Shown: positions 36,393 through 47,081, numbered from the stretch's first letter. The stretch: 64,000 nt of DNA from Spirochaetota bacterium (GCA_016214035.1 JACRPF010000007.1:186001-250000), one strand, 5' to 3'. A program made the numbers and translations. Notes: a model not told the origin generated them from the sequence alone.

Positions 36393-37382
36393 TTAGACGC
36401 CGGGGTGATGACAGGAGACGAAAATACCGGAATCATATTCCTGAAGTTTGGGCGCCTCATTTTTACAACGAGCATCGCATTCCGCGCATCGCGGATGAAA
36501 GCTGCAGCCCGACGGCAGATTCGCCACATCGGCGGCCTCTCCGCGCGGCGGTACGGCGATATGCATATCGGGGTCGGGGTTCGGTACGGACCCGATGAGC
36601 GTTTTCGTGTAGGGATGCCGCGGACGATTGAAAATCTCCTCCACGGGTCCGAGTTCGACGATCTTACCCGCATACATCACCGCGACACGATCGCAGATAT
36701 ATCGTACCACCGAAAGATCGTGAGCTACAAAAATATAGGTAAGCCCCATCTCTTCCTGAAGGTCCGCGAGCAGATTGATGACCTGCGCCTGCACGGACAC
36801 ATCGAGCGCGGACACCGCCTCATCGGCGATGACGAATGATGGATGCATGATGAGCGCGCGCGCAATGCCGATACGCTGGCGTTGCCCGCCGCTGAAGGCA
36901 TGCGGATACCGCGTCATATGCTCAGGTTTGAGCCCCACTTTCACAAGCATAGCAGCCACGCGTTCCGAACGCTCCGCCGGCGTTCCCATACGGTGTATCA
37001 CCATCGGCTCTGCTACGAGCGTACCCACGGTCATGCGCGGGTTCAATGACGAGAACGGGTCCTGAAATATCATCTGCATCTCAACGCGCAGCGGCTTAAG
37101 CTCCGCGTCGGTCAATGCCGCGAGATCGGTGACGCCGTTTTTCCCGTTGAATATCACTTCACCTGCCGTGGGCGTCAATGCGCGCAGTATCGACCGTGCT
37201 GTCGTCGTTTTACCGCAGCCGCTTTCCCCCACAAGCCCGAGCGTCTCGCCGCGTTTGACGTCGAAGCTCACGTCGTCAACGGCGCGAACCGAGGCTATTT
37301 CCTTGCGGATGAATCCTTTGCTGAAGACCGGATAATATTTTTTCAGATTGCGTACCGATATGAGCGGTGTTTCAGCGTTCAT
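36393..37382 (-). CDS. oppF: Oligopeptide-type ABC transporter ATP-binding protein (OppF-like)
   Basis: About 329 residues from ATG 37382. Walker [13 protein letters not shown], signature FSGGQRQRIGIAR, Walker B FVIADEAVSALD and the H-loop FVAHDLSV are complete. The C-terminal GCSFHPRC with clustered cysteines is the oligopeptide/dipeptide C-terminal domain that can bind an iron-sulphur cluster. It powers peptide, nickel or oligosaccharide uptake with OppD. The start lies inside the end of oppD (11-base overlap), so translation is coupled. It is the last gene of the four-gene operon. Confidence 0.92.
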   Translation of the reverse strand: MNAETPLISVRNLKKYYPVFSKGFIRKEIASVRAVDDVSFDVKRGETLGLVGESGCGKTTTARSILRALTPTAGEVIFNGKNGVTDLAALTDAELKPLRVEMQMIFQDPFSSLNPRMTVGTLVAEPMVIHRMGTPAERSERVAAMLVKVGLKPEHMTRYPHAFSGGQRQRIGIARALIMHPSFVIADEAVSALDVSVQAQVINLLADLQEEMGLTYIFVAHDLSVVRYICDRVAVMYAGKIVELGPVEEIFNRPRHPYTKTLIGSVPNPDPDMHIAVPPRGEAADVANLPSGCSFHPRCAECDARCKNEAPKLQEYDSGIFVSCHHPGV

Positions 37383-38388
37383 TATAAATCTCCCCGGCGC
37401 GGACACATGCAGCCGTATGTCCGTCGGCAACCGCATCAAGCGCCGGCGCACCGCCGATATCGCAGACCCCGGCTTTCATGTACGGGCATCGCGGATGAAA
37501 CGGACAGCCCGGCGGTATTTCGGTGAGCGAGGGAACGGTGCCGGCTATCGACGGAAGGCGTTCGCCCTGTTTCGCGAGACTGGGCAGTGACTTGAGGAGC
37601 CCCATCGTATACGGATGACGCGCATCCTTGAGCACCGAACGCACGGACGAATATTCCACGATGCGTCCGAGATACATCACCGCAACGTCGTCAGCCTCCT
37701 GCGCCACAACGCCGAGGTCATGTGTGATAAGGAGTACCGATACACCCACGTCCTTCTGTATCTCTTTAATGAGCGACAGTATCTGCGCCTGAATCGTGAC
37801 ATCGAGCGCCGTTGTGGGTTCGTCGGCGATGATGAGTTCCGGTGTACAGGCAAGCGCCATGGCGATGACCACGCGCTGCCGCATACCGCCGCTCATCTCA
37901 TGCGGATAAAGCTTTATCCGTTTCTCGGGACCGGGAATACCCACTTTTGAGAGCATCTCAACGGCACGGCGCATCGCATCTTCTTTGGTGGCATTCTGAT
38001 GGAGCATCACCGCTTCGGCGATCTGGTCGCCAACGGTATGCACCGGACTCAGCGCCGTCATCGGCTCCTGAAATATCATGCTGATAAGCCCGCCGCGTAT
38101 TTTGAACAGCACTTCAGACTTTTCATCGAGCGACGCTATGTCGACCGGTTCGCCTTTTGACGGACGGAACAATATACTGCCGCCTGCGATGCGTCCGGGC
38201 TTCTGCGTAAGCCGCAGTATCGAATACGATGTGACGCTTTTCCCGCACCCGCTCTCACCCACGATGGCGAGCGTCTTACCCCGCCGTATCGTGAAGCTGG
38301 CGCCGTCAACCGCGCGCGCATCACCCGCATCGGAATGAAAATAGACCTTAAGGTCCTTCACGTCGAGCACGATATCGTCGCCGTTCAT
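37372..38388 (-). CDS. oppD: Oligopeptide-type ABC transporter ATP-binding protein (OppD-like)
   Basis: About 338 residues from ATG 38388, which is one base after the oppC stop. Walker [12 protein letters not shown], signature [15 protein letters not shown], Walker [15 protein letters not shown], switch His in LLITHDLG and the C-terminal [16 protein letters not shown] motif are all present. It forms the ATPase heterodimer with the OppF-like product. In-frame Met codons exist further upstream, inside oppC, but the GGAGCG ribosome site supports this one. Confidence 0.92.
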   Translation of the reverse strand: MNGDDIVLDVKDLKVYFHSDAGDARAVDGASFTIRRGKTLAIVGESGCGKSVTSYSILRLTQKPGRIAGGSILFRPSKGEPVDIASLDEKSEVLFKIRGGLISMIFQEPMTALSPVHTVGDQIAEAVMLHQNATKEDAMRRAVEMLSKVGIPGPEKRIKLYPHEMSGGMRQRVVIAMALACTPELIIADEPTTALDVTIQAQILSLIKEIQKDVGVSVLLITHDLGVVAQEADDVAVMYLGRIVEYSSVRSVLKDARHPYTMGLLKSLPSLAKQGERLPSIAGTVPSLTEIPPGCPFHPRCPYMKAGVCDIGGAPALDAVADGHTAACVRAGEIYNER

Positions 38389-38389
38389 G

Positions 38390-39526
38390 CTAACGCTCCG
38401 CATACGGGTCGGCCGCGTCACGGAGGCCGTCACCGAGATAATTGTAGCACAATACCGTGATGATGATGAACACCGACGGCAGAAGCAGCCACGGATAGTT
38501 CACCACCGCCTGAATGTTCATGCAGTCCTGGAGCATTACGCCCCAGCTCACGATGGGCGGGCGCAAACCGAGTCCGAGAAAGCTCAGCGACGTTTCGCCG
38601 AGTATCATGCCCGGAAAACTGAGCGTCAGCGATACGATAATATGGCTCGTGAAGCCGGGCAGCAGATGCTTGAAGATGATGCGCGGATGACTTGCGCCCA
38701 TGAGACGCGCCGCCGTCGCATAGTCCTCTTCACGGAGCGACAGTATCTTTCCGCGCACCACGCGAGCAAGACCCGTCCAGCCGAAAATGCTCAGCACGAT
38801 GGTTATCATGAAATAGATACGCAGCGGTGACCAGTCCGGCGGGAACGCCGCACCGAGCGCCAGCCAGAGCGGCAGTTTCGGGAACGAGTTGAGCACTTCG
38901 ATGAACCGCTGTATCACATTGTCCACCGCGCCGCCGAGATAGCCCGAAATACCGCCGATGACAAGCCCGAGCACGAAACTCAGAAAAATACCGACAAGTC
39001 CGACGGAAAGCGATATGCGCGCTCCGTGCAGAATGCGCGAGAGCACATCGCGGCCGAGTTTGTCAGCACCGAGCAGATAGCACACCGGCTGTACATTCGT
39101 AGTATAATTGAGCTTATCAAAGCGTTTTTTATCGATACTGAAAAAATGCCGGTCGGCGGGGATAAGTCCCCAGAGCTTGTACGCCTCGCCTTTCACGAAA
39201 AAACCGAGCGGGATGACGACTGATGAATCCTCAACATAGCCCTGACGGAACGTGACCTCATCGACACGTTTGACGACGGCACGTGTGTAAAAACCTGTAG
39301 CGATATCCCAGCGCACCATCTGCGGCGGTGCATAACTGCGTTCCACATCGTTCCATTCCGACGAATACGGAGCAAAGAATTCCGAGAACAGAGCAATACC
39401 GTAGAGGATGATGAGCATCCAAAGAGTGAGCACGGCAATGCGGTGCTTCGAAAAACGCCGCACGGTGAGCTGCCACTGCGAGGCATACGCCGCGTCTCGC
39501 ACGGGTGCGGTAGCTGTCGTACTCAT
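38390..39526 (-). CDS. oppC: Oligopeptide-type ABC transporter permease (OppC/YejE-like)
   Basis: 378 residues. A first helix at about 30-52 is followed by an unusually long, about 110-residue external loop (from AVVKRVDEVTF to YKLWGLIPADRHFFSID), as in YejE-type permeases. YLLGADKLGRDVLSRILHGARIS then begins the five-helix transport core, with the EAA loop EEDYATAARLMGASHPRIIFKHLLPG that touches the ATPases. The ATG overlaps the end of the fused binding-protein/permease gene (ATGA). The substrate is likely a peptide-like or oligosaccharide ligand and cannot be fixed. Confidence 0.9.
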   Translation of the reverse strand: MSTTATAPVRDAAYASQWQLTVRRFSKHRIAVLTLWMLIILYGIALFSEFFAPYSSEWNDVERSYAPPQMVRWDIATGFYTRAVVKRVDEVTFRQGYVEDSSVVIPLGFFVKGEAYKLWGLIPADRHFFSIDKKRFDKLNYTTNVQPVCYLLGADKLGRDVLSRILHGARISLSVGLVGIFLSFVLGLVIGGISGYLGGAVDNVIQRFIEVLNSFPKLPLWLALGAAFPPDWSPLRIYFMITIVLSIFGWTGLARVVRGKILSLREEDYATAARLMGASHPRIIFKHLLPGFTSHIIVSLTLSFPGMILGETSLSFLGLGLRPPIVSWGVMLQDCMNIQAVVNYPWLLLPSVFIIITVLCYNYLGDGLRDAADPYAER

Positions 39527-42500
39527 CGGCTGCCTCCATACCGGATGCGCGGGTCGAGTGCGAGGAGAAGCACATCGCTCACGAGCGTTCCGATGACACC
39601 GAGAAGACTCAGCACCATGAGCATGGAGCCTGCGAGATACATATCCTCATTCATAAGCGATTCAAGCATGAGCGGACCAACCGTCGGGAGTGAGAGGACG
39701 ATTGCCACGATGGCACTGCCGGAAACGAGTGCAGGAAAGATGTGACCGATATTCGATATGAACGGATTGAGCGCAAGACGCACCGGATATTTCAGGAGCA
39801 GCTGCAGCGGCCGTACGCCCTTTGCACGGGCGGTGGTCACATACGGTTTTTTGAGTTCATCGAGCAGATTGCCGCGCATGACGCGAATCATTCCGGCGGT
39901 ACCTTCAACGCCGAGCACGACGATGGGAACCCAGATGTGTTTGAGAAGGTCGATTACCTTTCCCCAGCTCCACTCGGGACGTACCGCAAACTCGGTGGAG
40001 AAAAGACCGGACACCTTGACACCGAACCATGCATCGCTTGCATAGATGACAAGGAGTGCGAGCAGGAACGACGGCACACACATGCCGATGAAGCCTATGA
40101 ATGAAAGCACATAATCCGCAACTGAATACTGTTTCACCGCGGAGAAAATACCGATGGGTATGGCGAGTGCCCAGGTCAGCAGTATCGTACCGAGCGAGAT
40201 AAGTATCGTCAGCAGTATCCTGTCGCCCACAAGATCGTTCACCGGTTTCTGGTTCTGCATCGAGCGGCCCATATTGCCCTGCAGCAGTCCCGCATCAGCC
40301 GGCTTGAATGTGACGAACCACGGCAGCCCGAGCCATTTGATATACTGCACAGGCACGGGGTCATCAAGATTGAACATCTTCCGGAGCTGCGTTACCTGGT
40401 CCTGATCGACCTTCTCGCCGCTCATCTCAAGCTGAGCGATGCGCGACGATATGAAATCCCCCGGCGGAAGCTGAATGATCCAGAACACCACCACCGATAT
40501 GATGAGCAGCGTCGGTATCATGATGAGCAGCCGTTTACCGATGTAGGGATGACGCACCGATATGAGTATGATGCACAGGAGTATTGTTATCAGTATCGCC
40601 GCCTGTATGAATCCACCGAGCAGCGATTTCTTTTTCGCAGCCGGTTTCGCAACTGTCGATGCTGCCATTACTGCCGACGAGACCGCATCCGGCGGCTGTG
40701 TGGGTTCTATGATCTCCCGTTTCATCTGCGCGATGGCGCCCGGTGAATTGTCCGGTTTATCGAAATAATAGGTCTCCACCCCGGTGTTCACCGGCGTGAG
40801 GAATTCCCAGGTGCAGACGACAGTACGCGGCACATTGCGAAGACCCTTCTTAACCACGGCAAGAAGCGGCGGCGGCGTTGATATGTTTATCGTCCAGACA
40901 TTTTCCGCGGCAAGCATTATCGCCTCACGGAACACGGCGCGTTGTTTTACGATATCGGACTCTTCTTTAGTGCGCTCGAAAATCTCAAGTGCACGCCGGA
41001 GCGGATGATCAGCGGCAGGCTCTATCGCACCGGGTGACTGTTTCGCCTTCGGGTCGCCGTAAAGGCCGCCGAGTTTATACCAGCGGGAAAATCCTATAGC
41101 GTAGAATGCCTGATCGCTGTGCGGCACGCAGAACCGCGGCGCCATCACCGGGATATATTCGTTATTGCTCCACCACACATCGAAGTCGTGTTCGAGCGTC
41201 ATCTGTTCGATGTTGTGTATCGTCCGGCTTCTCGTGCGGAAGATGACGCGTATGCCGATCTTCGCCCATTCATTGACGACAAGCTGCGAAAAGTTCTCAA
41301 CAAGCGGGACCTCAAGGAAGAACGTCATGCGCATACCGTCGGAGAATGTACGATAACCCTCGGCATCGCGTTTCGCAAGACCGAGTTCATCGAGCATCCT
41401 GTTCGCGCGATCGGGCTGAAACTCGGTGTAGCTTTTAAACGCCGCCGGTTCGTAGAAGAACGACTCGGGCCGCGGTGCGCACTGCGCCGGCTCACCGTAG
41501 CCGTTATACAGCGTCTTGATTATCTTCACCCGGTCGATGGCAAGCGAGAGCGCCTGCCGGAACCGTTTGTCGGCAAGCAGATCGTGTTTGTATTTCGTTT
41601 CGGGACGCGCGGGATCGATGCGGCGGTTGATGTTCGGGTAGATGAGATAGACGGATGAATCGGCGTTGTACCAGTGGTAGAGCTCGTATCCGCCGCTTGC
41701 CCGTGACGACATGAGATGCGTGTAATCCTCAAACGAGATATGCCTGTCCTGCATCGTCGCCTCACCGTTGGCGGACGCGATGGATATCATCTTCGTATCC
41801 TTCACTTCATAGAGCATCCGGTCGATATACGGAAGCTGATTCCCCTTTGTGTCGACGGCGAAAAAATAAGGATTACGCACATATATCTGCGGAGGATTTG
41901 ATTTATACGTACGGTATATCCACGGTGTGAGCACGGGAAAATCCGGGTTCAGGGTGTCCTTCATGGCAAAATACGCGGTAGTCTTACTGCCGACTCTTTT
42001 TGCCGCAATGACCTTTTTGATAAGTTCCTGGTCACCGAGTGAAGGATGGAACTGCTGCATGTAATGGCGTGGGGAACCGGAGAGCGGTATACCTGCGGGA
42101 CCGCCGAGCAGTGAAAGGAATATTCCGTTCGGCCGCGGGAAGATGAACTGCACCGTGTATGCATCTATCTTCTTCACCGTACCGGCATCGCGTCCAGCCT
42201 TCATAATGTCGGGAATGTTTTTCGCAGGGTTCACGCCGGCATCGTTGATCTCTTTCTCCCACCAGTACAGTATGTCGTCTGCGGTATATGGTGTACCGTC
42301 TGACCAGCGCATGCCTTTACGCAGCGTGAAGGTGAATACACGGTTATCCGGCGATATCGTCCAAGACTTTGCGATATGCGGCACGATGGGATAACCGATA
42401 GGCGACCAGCGCACCAGTGTGGGACACGAGAAGCGCGTATCATGCACTCCTTTGATGTCGGAAAGGCTGTTGCCGAGACGCACAAATGTTCCGCCGTACT

Positions 42501-42870
42501 GCCCGACACCTTCAACGCCTTCAAGCACGAGCGGTTCACTGCCTACGCGCTCGGCGACCGGGGGCAGTTTTCCTTCTTTAACTAAATCATTGAGTATCGG
42601 CGCTTCGTTCTTCGGATACCATGTCCCGCTCCTTCCCTCTCCATAATTGACTGCACGATAGACGACAGGAGGATGCTTCGTATCGAGTTTGATATCGCGG
42701 AGTGATTTCGCTTCGGCAATCTCCCGGGGCGTATGCACACCCAGCGCCGTGCGTTTTGACGGGCGTGTAACCGCACCAAGTGTCCAGAGTATGGCGATGA
42801 TGAGCGCGGCCGCTGCGGCCGGCATGACGGCTGCCTTGAGTATCTTATGAAGACGTTCGATGAGCCGCAT
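39523..42870 (-). CDS. Fused family-5 solute-binding protein and OppB-type permease
   Basis: 1115 residues, where the two parts are normally separate proteins of about 550 and 320. A membrane helix lies at residues about 15-33. Residues about 75-700 are a family-5 peptide/oligosaccharide binding protein (YGGTFVRLG, WTISPDNRVFTFTLRKGMRWSDGTPYTADD, FRQALSLAIDRVKII). A Pro/Ala/Lys linker, then an extra helix at about 752-772, lead to an OppB permease from Tyr776: YIGKRLLIMIPTLL, LPPGDFISS, GNMGRSMQNQKPV and the EAA loop VTTARAKGVRPLQLL. The extra helix lets the binding domain sit outside and the permease start inside. AAGGAT precedes the ATG, and oppC, oppD and oppF follow with overlaps. Confidence 0.9.
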   Translation of the reverse strand: MRLIERLHKILKAAVMPAAAAALIIAILWTLGAVTRPSKRTALGVHTPREIAEAKSLRDIKLDTKHPPVVYRAVNYGEGRSGTWYPKNEAPILNDLVKEGKLPPVAERVGSEPLVLEGVEGVGQYGGTFVRLGNSLSDIKGVHDTRFSCPTLVRWSPIGYPIVPHIAKSWTISPDNRVFTFTLRKGMRWSDGTPYTADDILYWWEKEINDAGVNPAKNIPDIMKAGRDAGTVKKIDAYTVQFIFPRPNGIFLSLLGGPAGIPLSGSPRHYMQQFHPSLGDQELIKKVIAAKRVGSKTTAYFAMKDTLNPDFPVLTPWIYRTYKSNPPQIYVRNPYFFAVDTKGNQLPYIDRMLYEVKDTKMISIASANGEATMQDRHISFEDYTHLMSSRASGGYELYHWYNADSSVYLIYPNINRRIDPARPETKYKHDLLADKRFRQALSLAIDRVKIIKTLYNGYGEPAQCAPRPESFFYEPAAFKSYTEFQPDRANRMLDELGLAKRDAEGYRTFSDGMRMTFFLEVPLVENFSQLVVNEWAKIGIRVIFRTRSRTIHNIEQMTLEHDFDVWWSNNEYIPVMAPRFCVPHSDQAFYAIGFSRWYKLGGLYGDPKAKQSPGAIEPAADHPLRRALEIFERTKEESDIVKQRAVFREAIMLAAENVWTINISTPPPLLAVVKKGLRNVPRTVVCTWEFLTPVNTGVETYYFDKPDNSPGAIAQMKREIIEPTQPPDAVSSAVMAASTVAKPAAKKKSLLGGFIQAAILITILLCIILISVRHPYIGKRLLIMIPTLLIISVVVFWIIQLPPGDFISSRIAQLEMSGEKVDQDQVTQLRKMFNLDDPVPVQYIKWLGLPWFVTFKPADAGLLQGNMGRSMQNQKPVNDLVGDRILLTILISLGTILLTWALAIPIGIFSAVKQYSVADYVLSFIGFIGMCVPSFLLALLVIYASDAWFGVKVSGLFSTEFAVRPEWSWGKVIDLLKHIWVPIVVLGVEGTAGMIRVMRGNLLDELKKPYVTTARAKGVRPLQLLLKYPVRLALNPFISNIGHIFPALVSGSAIVAIVLSLPTVGPLMLESLMNEDMYLAGSMLMVLSLLGVIGTLVSDVLLLALDPRIRYGGSR

Positions 42871-43062
42871 GATAATCCTTCTGCCGTTGACGTTCCGGCA
42901 TGAGCAGGAATTCGTTTGAAGCGTTCTATGCTGACTATATCGTTATTAATGAAAAAAACAATCCTGCACCATTTACCTCTCGATTCAAGTTCACTCCCGG
43001 CGTTCTGTTTTGTTATAGGAGCAGCATGGAATAGCAAAATCTATCGTTTTCTCTTTACACGG

Positions 43063-44484
43063 ATGTTAAAAAGCATACTTTTTGTCCTTATAATCTCCCT
43101 TCCCCTGCTTGCGAAGGACCGCATTACACTGGACAACGGTGATATAATCGAGTGTTCCATCGTCAGCCAGACGAATGACATGCTCACCTACGCGCAGAAC
43201 GGCGTTCAGAAGCAGCTCGATAAATCAAAGTTGAAAAAGCTTGAGCTCGACATCGACATCGACAAGTATTATCTCGCCGCGATGCAGGAAAGCGACCCGA
43301 AGCTCAAACTGCTGTATCTGCGGAAATCAAAGACGCACTTCCCGGAAAACACAAAGTCACGCGCCCAGCTATCGCAGCTCCTGGTGCTCAAAGGTGAGCG
43401 GAAAGAGGCCGCGGAACTCTGCAGTAATCAGAATGTCCCCGAGTTTGCCGTGTCGCGGGCGCTCATCGCCCTTACCGAGGGACGCGCCAACGACGCAATC
43501 GACACACTCTCCGGCATCGATGAGACAAAGCTCGAGGATTCCGACCGCGCCGCGCTTGTGGTCACCCGTTCGTTTGCAGCCGCTTTCACCGGAGACACCG
43601 CCGGTGCGGTGAGCAATCTTGCCCAGGCCAAAATACAGGCGCCCGAACAATCGGCAGCGCTCATCAGAAGCCTCACGGGAGGCAAAAGTCCGGCAGAATA
43701 CCGTAAGACGCTGGAATCTGCCGTATCGAATACGAATGCCGCCGCCAATGTTCTTGCGGTAGCCGGACTCATGCAGCCGCCCGCGGTACCGAATGCCCCG
43801 TCATTCAAAACAAACGTTCTCATTGCGGCACGTACCGCGGTTCGCAGGAGCGGTGTGCTATCGGTAACCCTTGCGGATGCATCAGTACGCGCCGCGGTGT
43901 ATATCGACGGCAGGGAATCGGGAAGCACGCCGTTTTCCATGACGCTGACAAACGGGACATATCGCGTCAAGGTGTATCGGGAAGGCTATCTGCCGAAAGA
44001 GATTCCCGTAACCGTGATAGGCACCGCCAATGACATATCGGTCGCGCTCATACGCGGCATCGGCACCGAGGAAGCAACTATGAAACGCGACGCTGCGCTC
44101 AGCGGCGCCGTCCGTAACGGGCTCATCGCCGGCGGATGTCTGGGCGTTACCGCGGCAGGGATCGTTCTCGGCAGCATCCTCAACAATCAGGGAGACCAGC
44201 AATACGACAGCTACAAGAGCGATCCGATAACCGAATCCTCCACCGCAAAGGGTGATCTGTATTCGTCAACGTACAACACCGCCGACGCGATGTTCATGGT
44301 GGCGGAAACCGGCATCGTGCTTGGTGCGGTATTTCTCATCTGGGGCGGATTCGACTTTTTCAATTATTATTCATATGCGGAGCTTACCAGAAAAACTGAG
44401 AAAAAATCGGCATTCATGCTGCTGCCGGTCATCAATCCGGTACGGCAGAACTGCGGCGTGTACTTCACGGCATCTTTCCAATGA
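43063..44484 (+). CDS. Exported PEGA-domain protein with C-terminal membrane module
   Basis: About 473 residues from ATG 43063, chosen because it begins a signal peptide (MLKSILFVLIISLPLLA); the ribosome site is weak and the frame is open upstream. Residues about 60-260 are helical and TPR-like (YYLAAMQESDPKLKLLYLRKSKTHFPENTKS, AELCSNQNVPEFA). A PEGA domain lies near 265-330 (AAVYIDGRESGSTPFSMTLTNGTYRVKVYREGYLPKE). Two hydrophobic helices follow, around a Tyr/Ser-rich segment, and the protein ends VYFTASFQ. PEGA domains are envelope-associated and possibly bind surface layers. The function is unknown. Confidence 0.68.
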   Translation: MLKSILFVLIISLPLLAKDRITLDNGDIIECSIVSQTNDMLTYAQNGVQKQLDKSKLKKLELDIDIDKYYLAAMQESDPKLKLLYLRKSKTHFPENTKSRAQLSQLLVLKGERKEAAELCSNQNVPEFAVSRALIALTEGRANDAIDTLSGIDETKLEDSDRAALVVTRSFAAAFTGDTAGAVSNLAQAKIQAPEQSAALIRSLTGGKSPAEYRKTLESAVSNTNAAANVLAVAGLMQPPAVPNAPSFKTNVLIAARTAVRRSGVLSVTLADASVRAAVYIDGRESGSTPFSMTLTNGTYRVKVYREGYLPKEIPVTVIGTANDISVALIRGIGTEEATMKRDAALSGAVRNGLIAGGCLGVTAAGIVLGSILNNQGDQQYDSYKSDPITESSTAKGDLYSSTYNTADAMFMVAETGIVLGAVFLIWGGFDFFNYYSYAELTRKTEKKSAFMLLPVINPVRQNCGVYFTASFQ

Positions 44485-44502
44485 ATACGGAGGAATTTAC
44501 GT

Positions 44503-46986
44503 ATGCGTAAGATAATCATCGCTTCAATGCTCACCGTATTAGCCGCAGCATCGTTCGGATCATTCTTTCTGCAGAAAAACAAAAACGAAATAAACAGGCG
44601 CGACAACCCCTCCGACAGGAAATCCATACTCCCCGACGACCAGAAGATTGTCACCGTGGGCGCGGACGGCGTTGCCGTTTTCAGCGCCGTCATCAACGCA
44701 CGGCAGACGAATCTTTCGGTCACTATCACGGGCGTCACCGCCGGCATCGTGAAACAGATGCTCATCGTCAACGGGATCCTCAGTAACGGATGGCAGCCCT
44801 TCGCCCAGACGTTCAGTGTCTCAAACACCGGATGGGGACCGGGAACGCTGAGAATTACGCTTGAGTTTGTCAGCGGAAAAACCGGCACGACAAACATACC
44901 GTTTGATGCAGAGCCCACACCCGTGGTGTCCATCACATCACCGGCAGCGGGCGTGGTCATGACCAATCTCACCGTGCTCGGCAGCGCAAGCATTGCCGCC
45001 GGCTTCACGATCACCAGTATTGAGCTCAGCCTGAACAACGGCGTGAGTTTTTCCGATGTCGGCAATATCACCTGGAGTACGAATGTATCGCTCATCGATA
45101 CGCAGTCATATACGCTCATCGCGCGTGCGCTCGGCAGCAGCGGCAGATACGGATATTCAGCACCGGTGGCGATCACCGCGAACAGCGCGGCACTCCCGCT
45201 GCCGTCGATTGCGTTCACACTTCCGACAAACACGGGCTCGATCACGACGAACATCACCAATCTTACGATAGCGGGGACGGCGAGCGTCTCCGGCGGATAT
45301 TCCATCACCAATATATCGCTCAGCATCGACAACGGCGCATCGTATCAGAGCATCGGTTCGGTGAGCGCAAGCTGGAGCACCAATGTGATTCTTGCGGAAG
45401 GGCTCAACACGCTCTATGCGCGTGCATACGCAGACGACAATAAGGACACGATATCAACGCCGATCACCATCGCCGTTTCGCTGCCGATACCCGATATTGT
45501 CATTGCGACACCGTCGAACGGGATAAACACCAATGTAACGAATATTCAGGTATACGGCACAGCATCCATTGCAACACCATACACGATAACAAAAGTCGAA
45601 TTGAGTACGAATGCCGGCTTCAGCACCCTTGTCACCGCAACGGGAACGTCATCATGGATGTCCAATATAATTATCGCCGAAGGCGTAAACACGATATACG
45701 TCAGAAGCTACGGCAGCGACGGAAAGATCAGCGCGGTATCGAACATCACCGTCACCTGCACATTACCGATACCGGCGCTTGCATCAATAATACCGATGAA
45801 CGGCACCATCACAAATGCCTCGAACATTATGGTGAGCGGCATGTCCGGTATAGCGCCACCGTATACGATCACCAAAGTAGAACTCAGCACCAATGCATCA
45901 TTCATCCCCGTCATCACCGCAAACGGGACATCCACATGGATGTCGAATATCGTCCTGGCGGATGGAGTTAATACAATATATATTCGAAGTTATGGCAGCG
46001 ATGGAAAAATAAGTCCGCCAACCAATATCACGATTATGAAATACACCACAAATCTAATATATTTGACCGGCCAGGACCGCAATGGCCATGCCTCTCTCTG
46101 GATAATAAACAGCAACATTATCAGTTCTAATGTGCTGTCACCCACGCCCGGGGGTGTCGCATATGGCATGCATCCGTTTAACAGTACCATGTTCATCACA
46201 GGCGAGAACGGTCCTCACGCGGGGGCACACGACTCCCTGTATTGGACCATGCCATTAAGCGGCGGCGCAGCTGCACCGCATATCCTTGCCAACGGCGCGT
46301 ACACCAGGGCATTCGATGTATACGTCGATGCGGGGCCGACGGTCTGGGTTGTCGGCAGCTGTGACGGCACCGATACCGCATGCTACTGGACCAACGGGGT
46401 AAAAGTGTATATGCATCCGGGATTTTCCTGGGAAGCGCCAGGGACTTTTACGGTTATTACAAACACCTTCTATTCAACGCTGCATTCCGGTGCAAACAGT
46501 TATTTTTACATGAATGGCATGCAGTCAATGCTGGCTGACTCCGGTTATTCATCAGGGATACTGATCACGAACGGAGTGATCTATCTCACCGCACAGGCCT
46601 CTGCAGGCTATTCAAACTATCTCTATATATCATCCAATGGAGGCACAACGTTTTCCGCCATCACATTGACGAACGGCAGTATCCCTGCCGCCAAAAACGG
46701 CAACATGAGTTACTATGCGGGCATGCTGTACATCGGCGGTTGTCTGCCGGGAAATACCGCGCCCTGTTACTGGATGATCAATACGACAAACGGCATGGTA
46801 AATCAGGTATTATTACCGCACGTATACAGCAGCAACTGCATTGCATACGACATCTCATGTAAAAACGGCTCCGTGTATGCGGCCGGCAATGATGGAGCAA
46901 CCGTGTGCTACTGGGAGAATGCTATTCAGCATGTCATTGAAACTTCCACCGCGGGAAGCATCCAGGGAATACGTGTACTACCGTAA
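44503..46986 (+). CDS. Exported protein with four Ig-like repeats and a propeller-like C-terminus
   Basis: 827 residues, signal peptide at 1-20. Residues about 135-510 hold four tandem Ig-like (bacterial Ig, fibronectin-like) repeats of about 95 residues: PVVSITSPAAGVVMTNLTVLGSASIA, PSIAFTLPTNTGSITTNITNLTIAGTASVS, then two closely similar copies sharing YTITKVELSTNA and NTIY(V/I)RSYGSDGKIS. The last 300 residues have repeating strands with GxxY/WxxN motifs, like a kelch or Asp-box propeller (CYWTNGVKVYM, YLYISSNGGTTFSAI). It is probably a cell-surface protein. It lies 18 bases after the PEGA gene, so both may be cotranscribed. Confidence 0.7.
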   Translation: MRKIIIASMLTVLAAASFGSFFLQKNKNEINRRDNPSDRKSILPDDQKIVTVGADGVAVFSAVINARQTNLSVTITGVTAGIVKQMLIVNGILSNGWQPFAQTFSVSNTGWGPGTLRITLEFVSGKTGTTNIPFDAEPTPVVSITSPAAGVVMTNLTVLGSASIAAGFTITSIELSLNNGVSFSDVGNITWSTNVSLIDTQSYTLIARALGSSGRYGYSAPVAITANSAALPLPSIAFTLPTNTGSITTNITNLTIAGTASVSGGYSITNISLSIDNGASYQSIGSVSASWSTNVILAEGLNTLYARAYADDNKDTISTPITIAVSLPIPDIVIATPSNGINTNVTNIQVYGTASIATPYTITKVELSTNAGFSTLVTATGTSSWMSNIIIAEGVNTIYVRSYGSDGKISAVSNITVTCTLPIPALASIIPMNGTITNASNIMVSGMSGIAPPYTITKVELSTNASFIPVITANGTSTWMSNIVLADGVNTIYIRSYGSDGKISPPTNITIMKYTTNLIYLTGQDRNGHASLWIINSNIISSNVLSPTPGGVAYGMHPFNSTMFITGENGPHAGAHDSLYWTMPLSGGAAAPHILANGAYTRAFDVYVDAGPTVWVVGSCDGTDTACYWTNGVKVYMHPGFSWEAPGTFTVITNTFYSTLHSGANSYFYMNGMQSMLADSGYSSGILITNGVIYLTAQASAGYSNYLYISSNGGTTFSAITLTNGSIPAAKNGNMSYYAGMLYIGGCLPGNTAPCYWMINTTNGMVNQVLLPHVYSSNCIAYDISCKNGSVYAAGNDGATVCYWENAIQHVIETSTAGSIQGIRVLP

Positions 46987-47081
46987 CCCGGTGTTTCTTC
47001 ATACCGATACCTTGTATTTCATATGATGTCAGTATATCCTTGCACATCGGTGAGAAAAATACTGTGTCACGGAGTACTGCA

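Noticed and set aside
44900-46030. Repeats suggestive of a CRISPR array or DNA satellite
   Set aside because: The repeats are about 280 bases, degenerate in DNA and in frame; they encode Ig-like domains of one protein.
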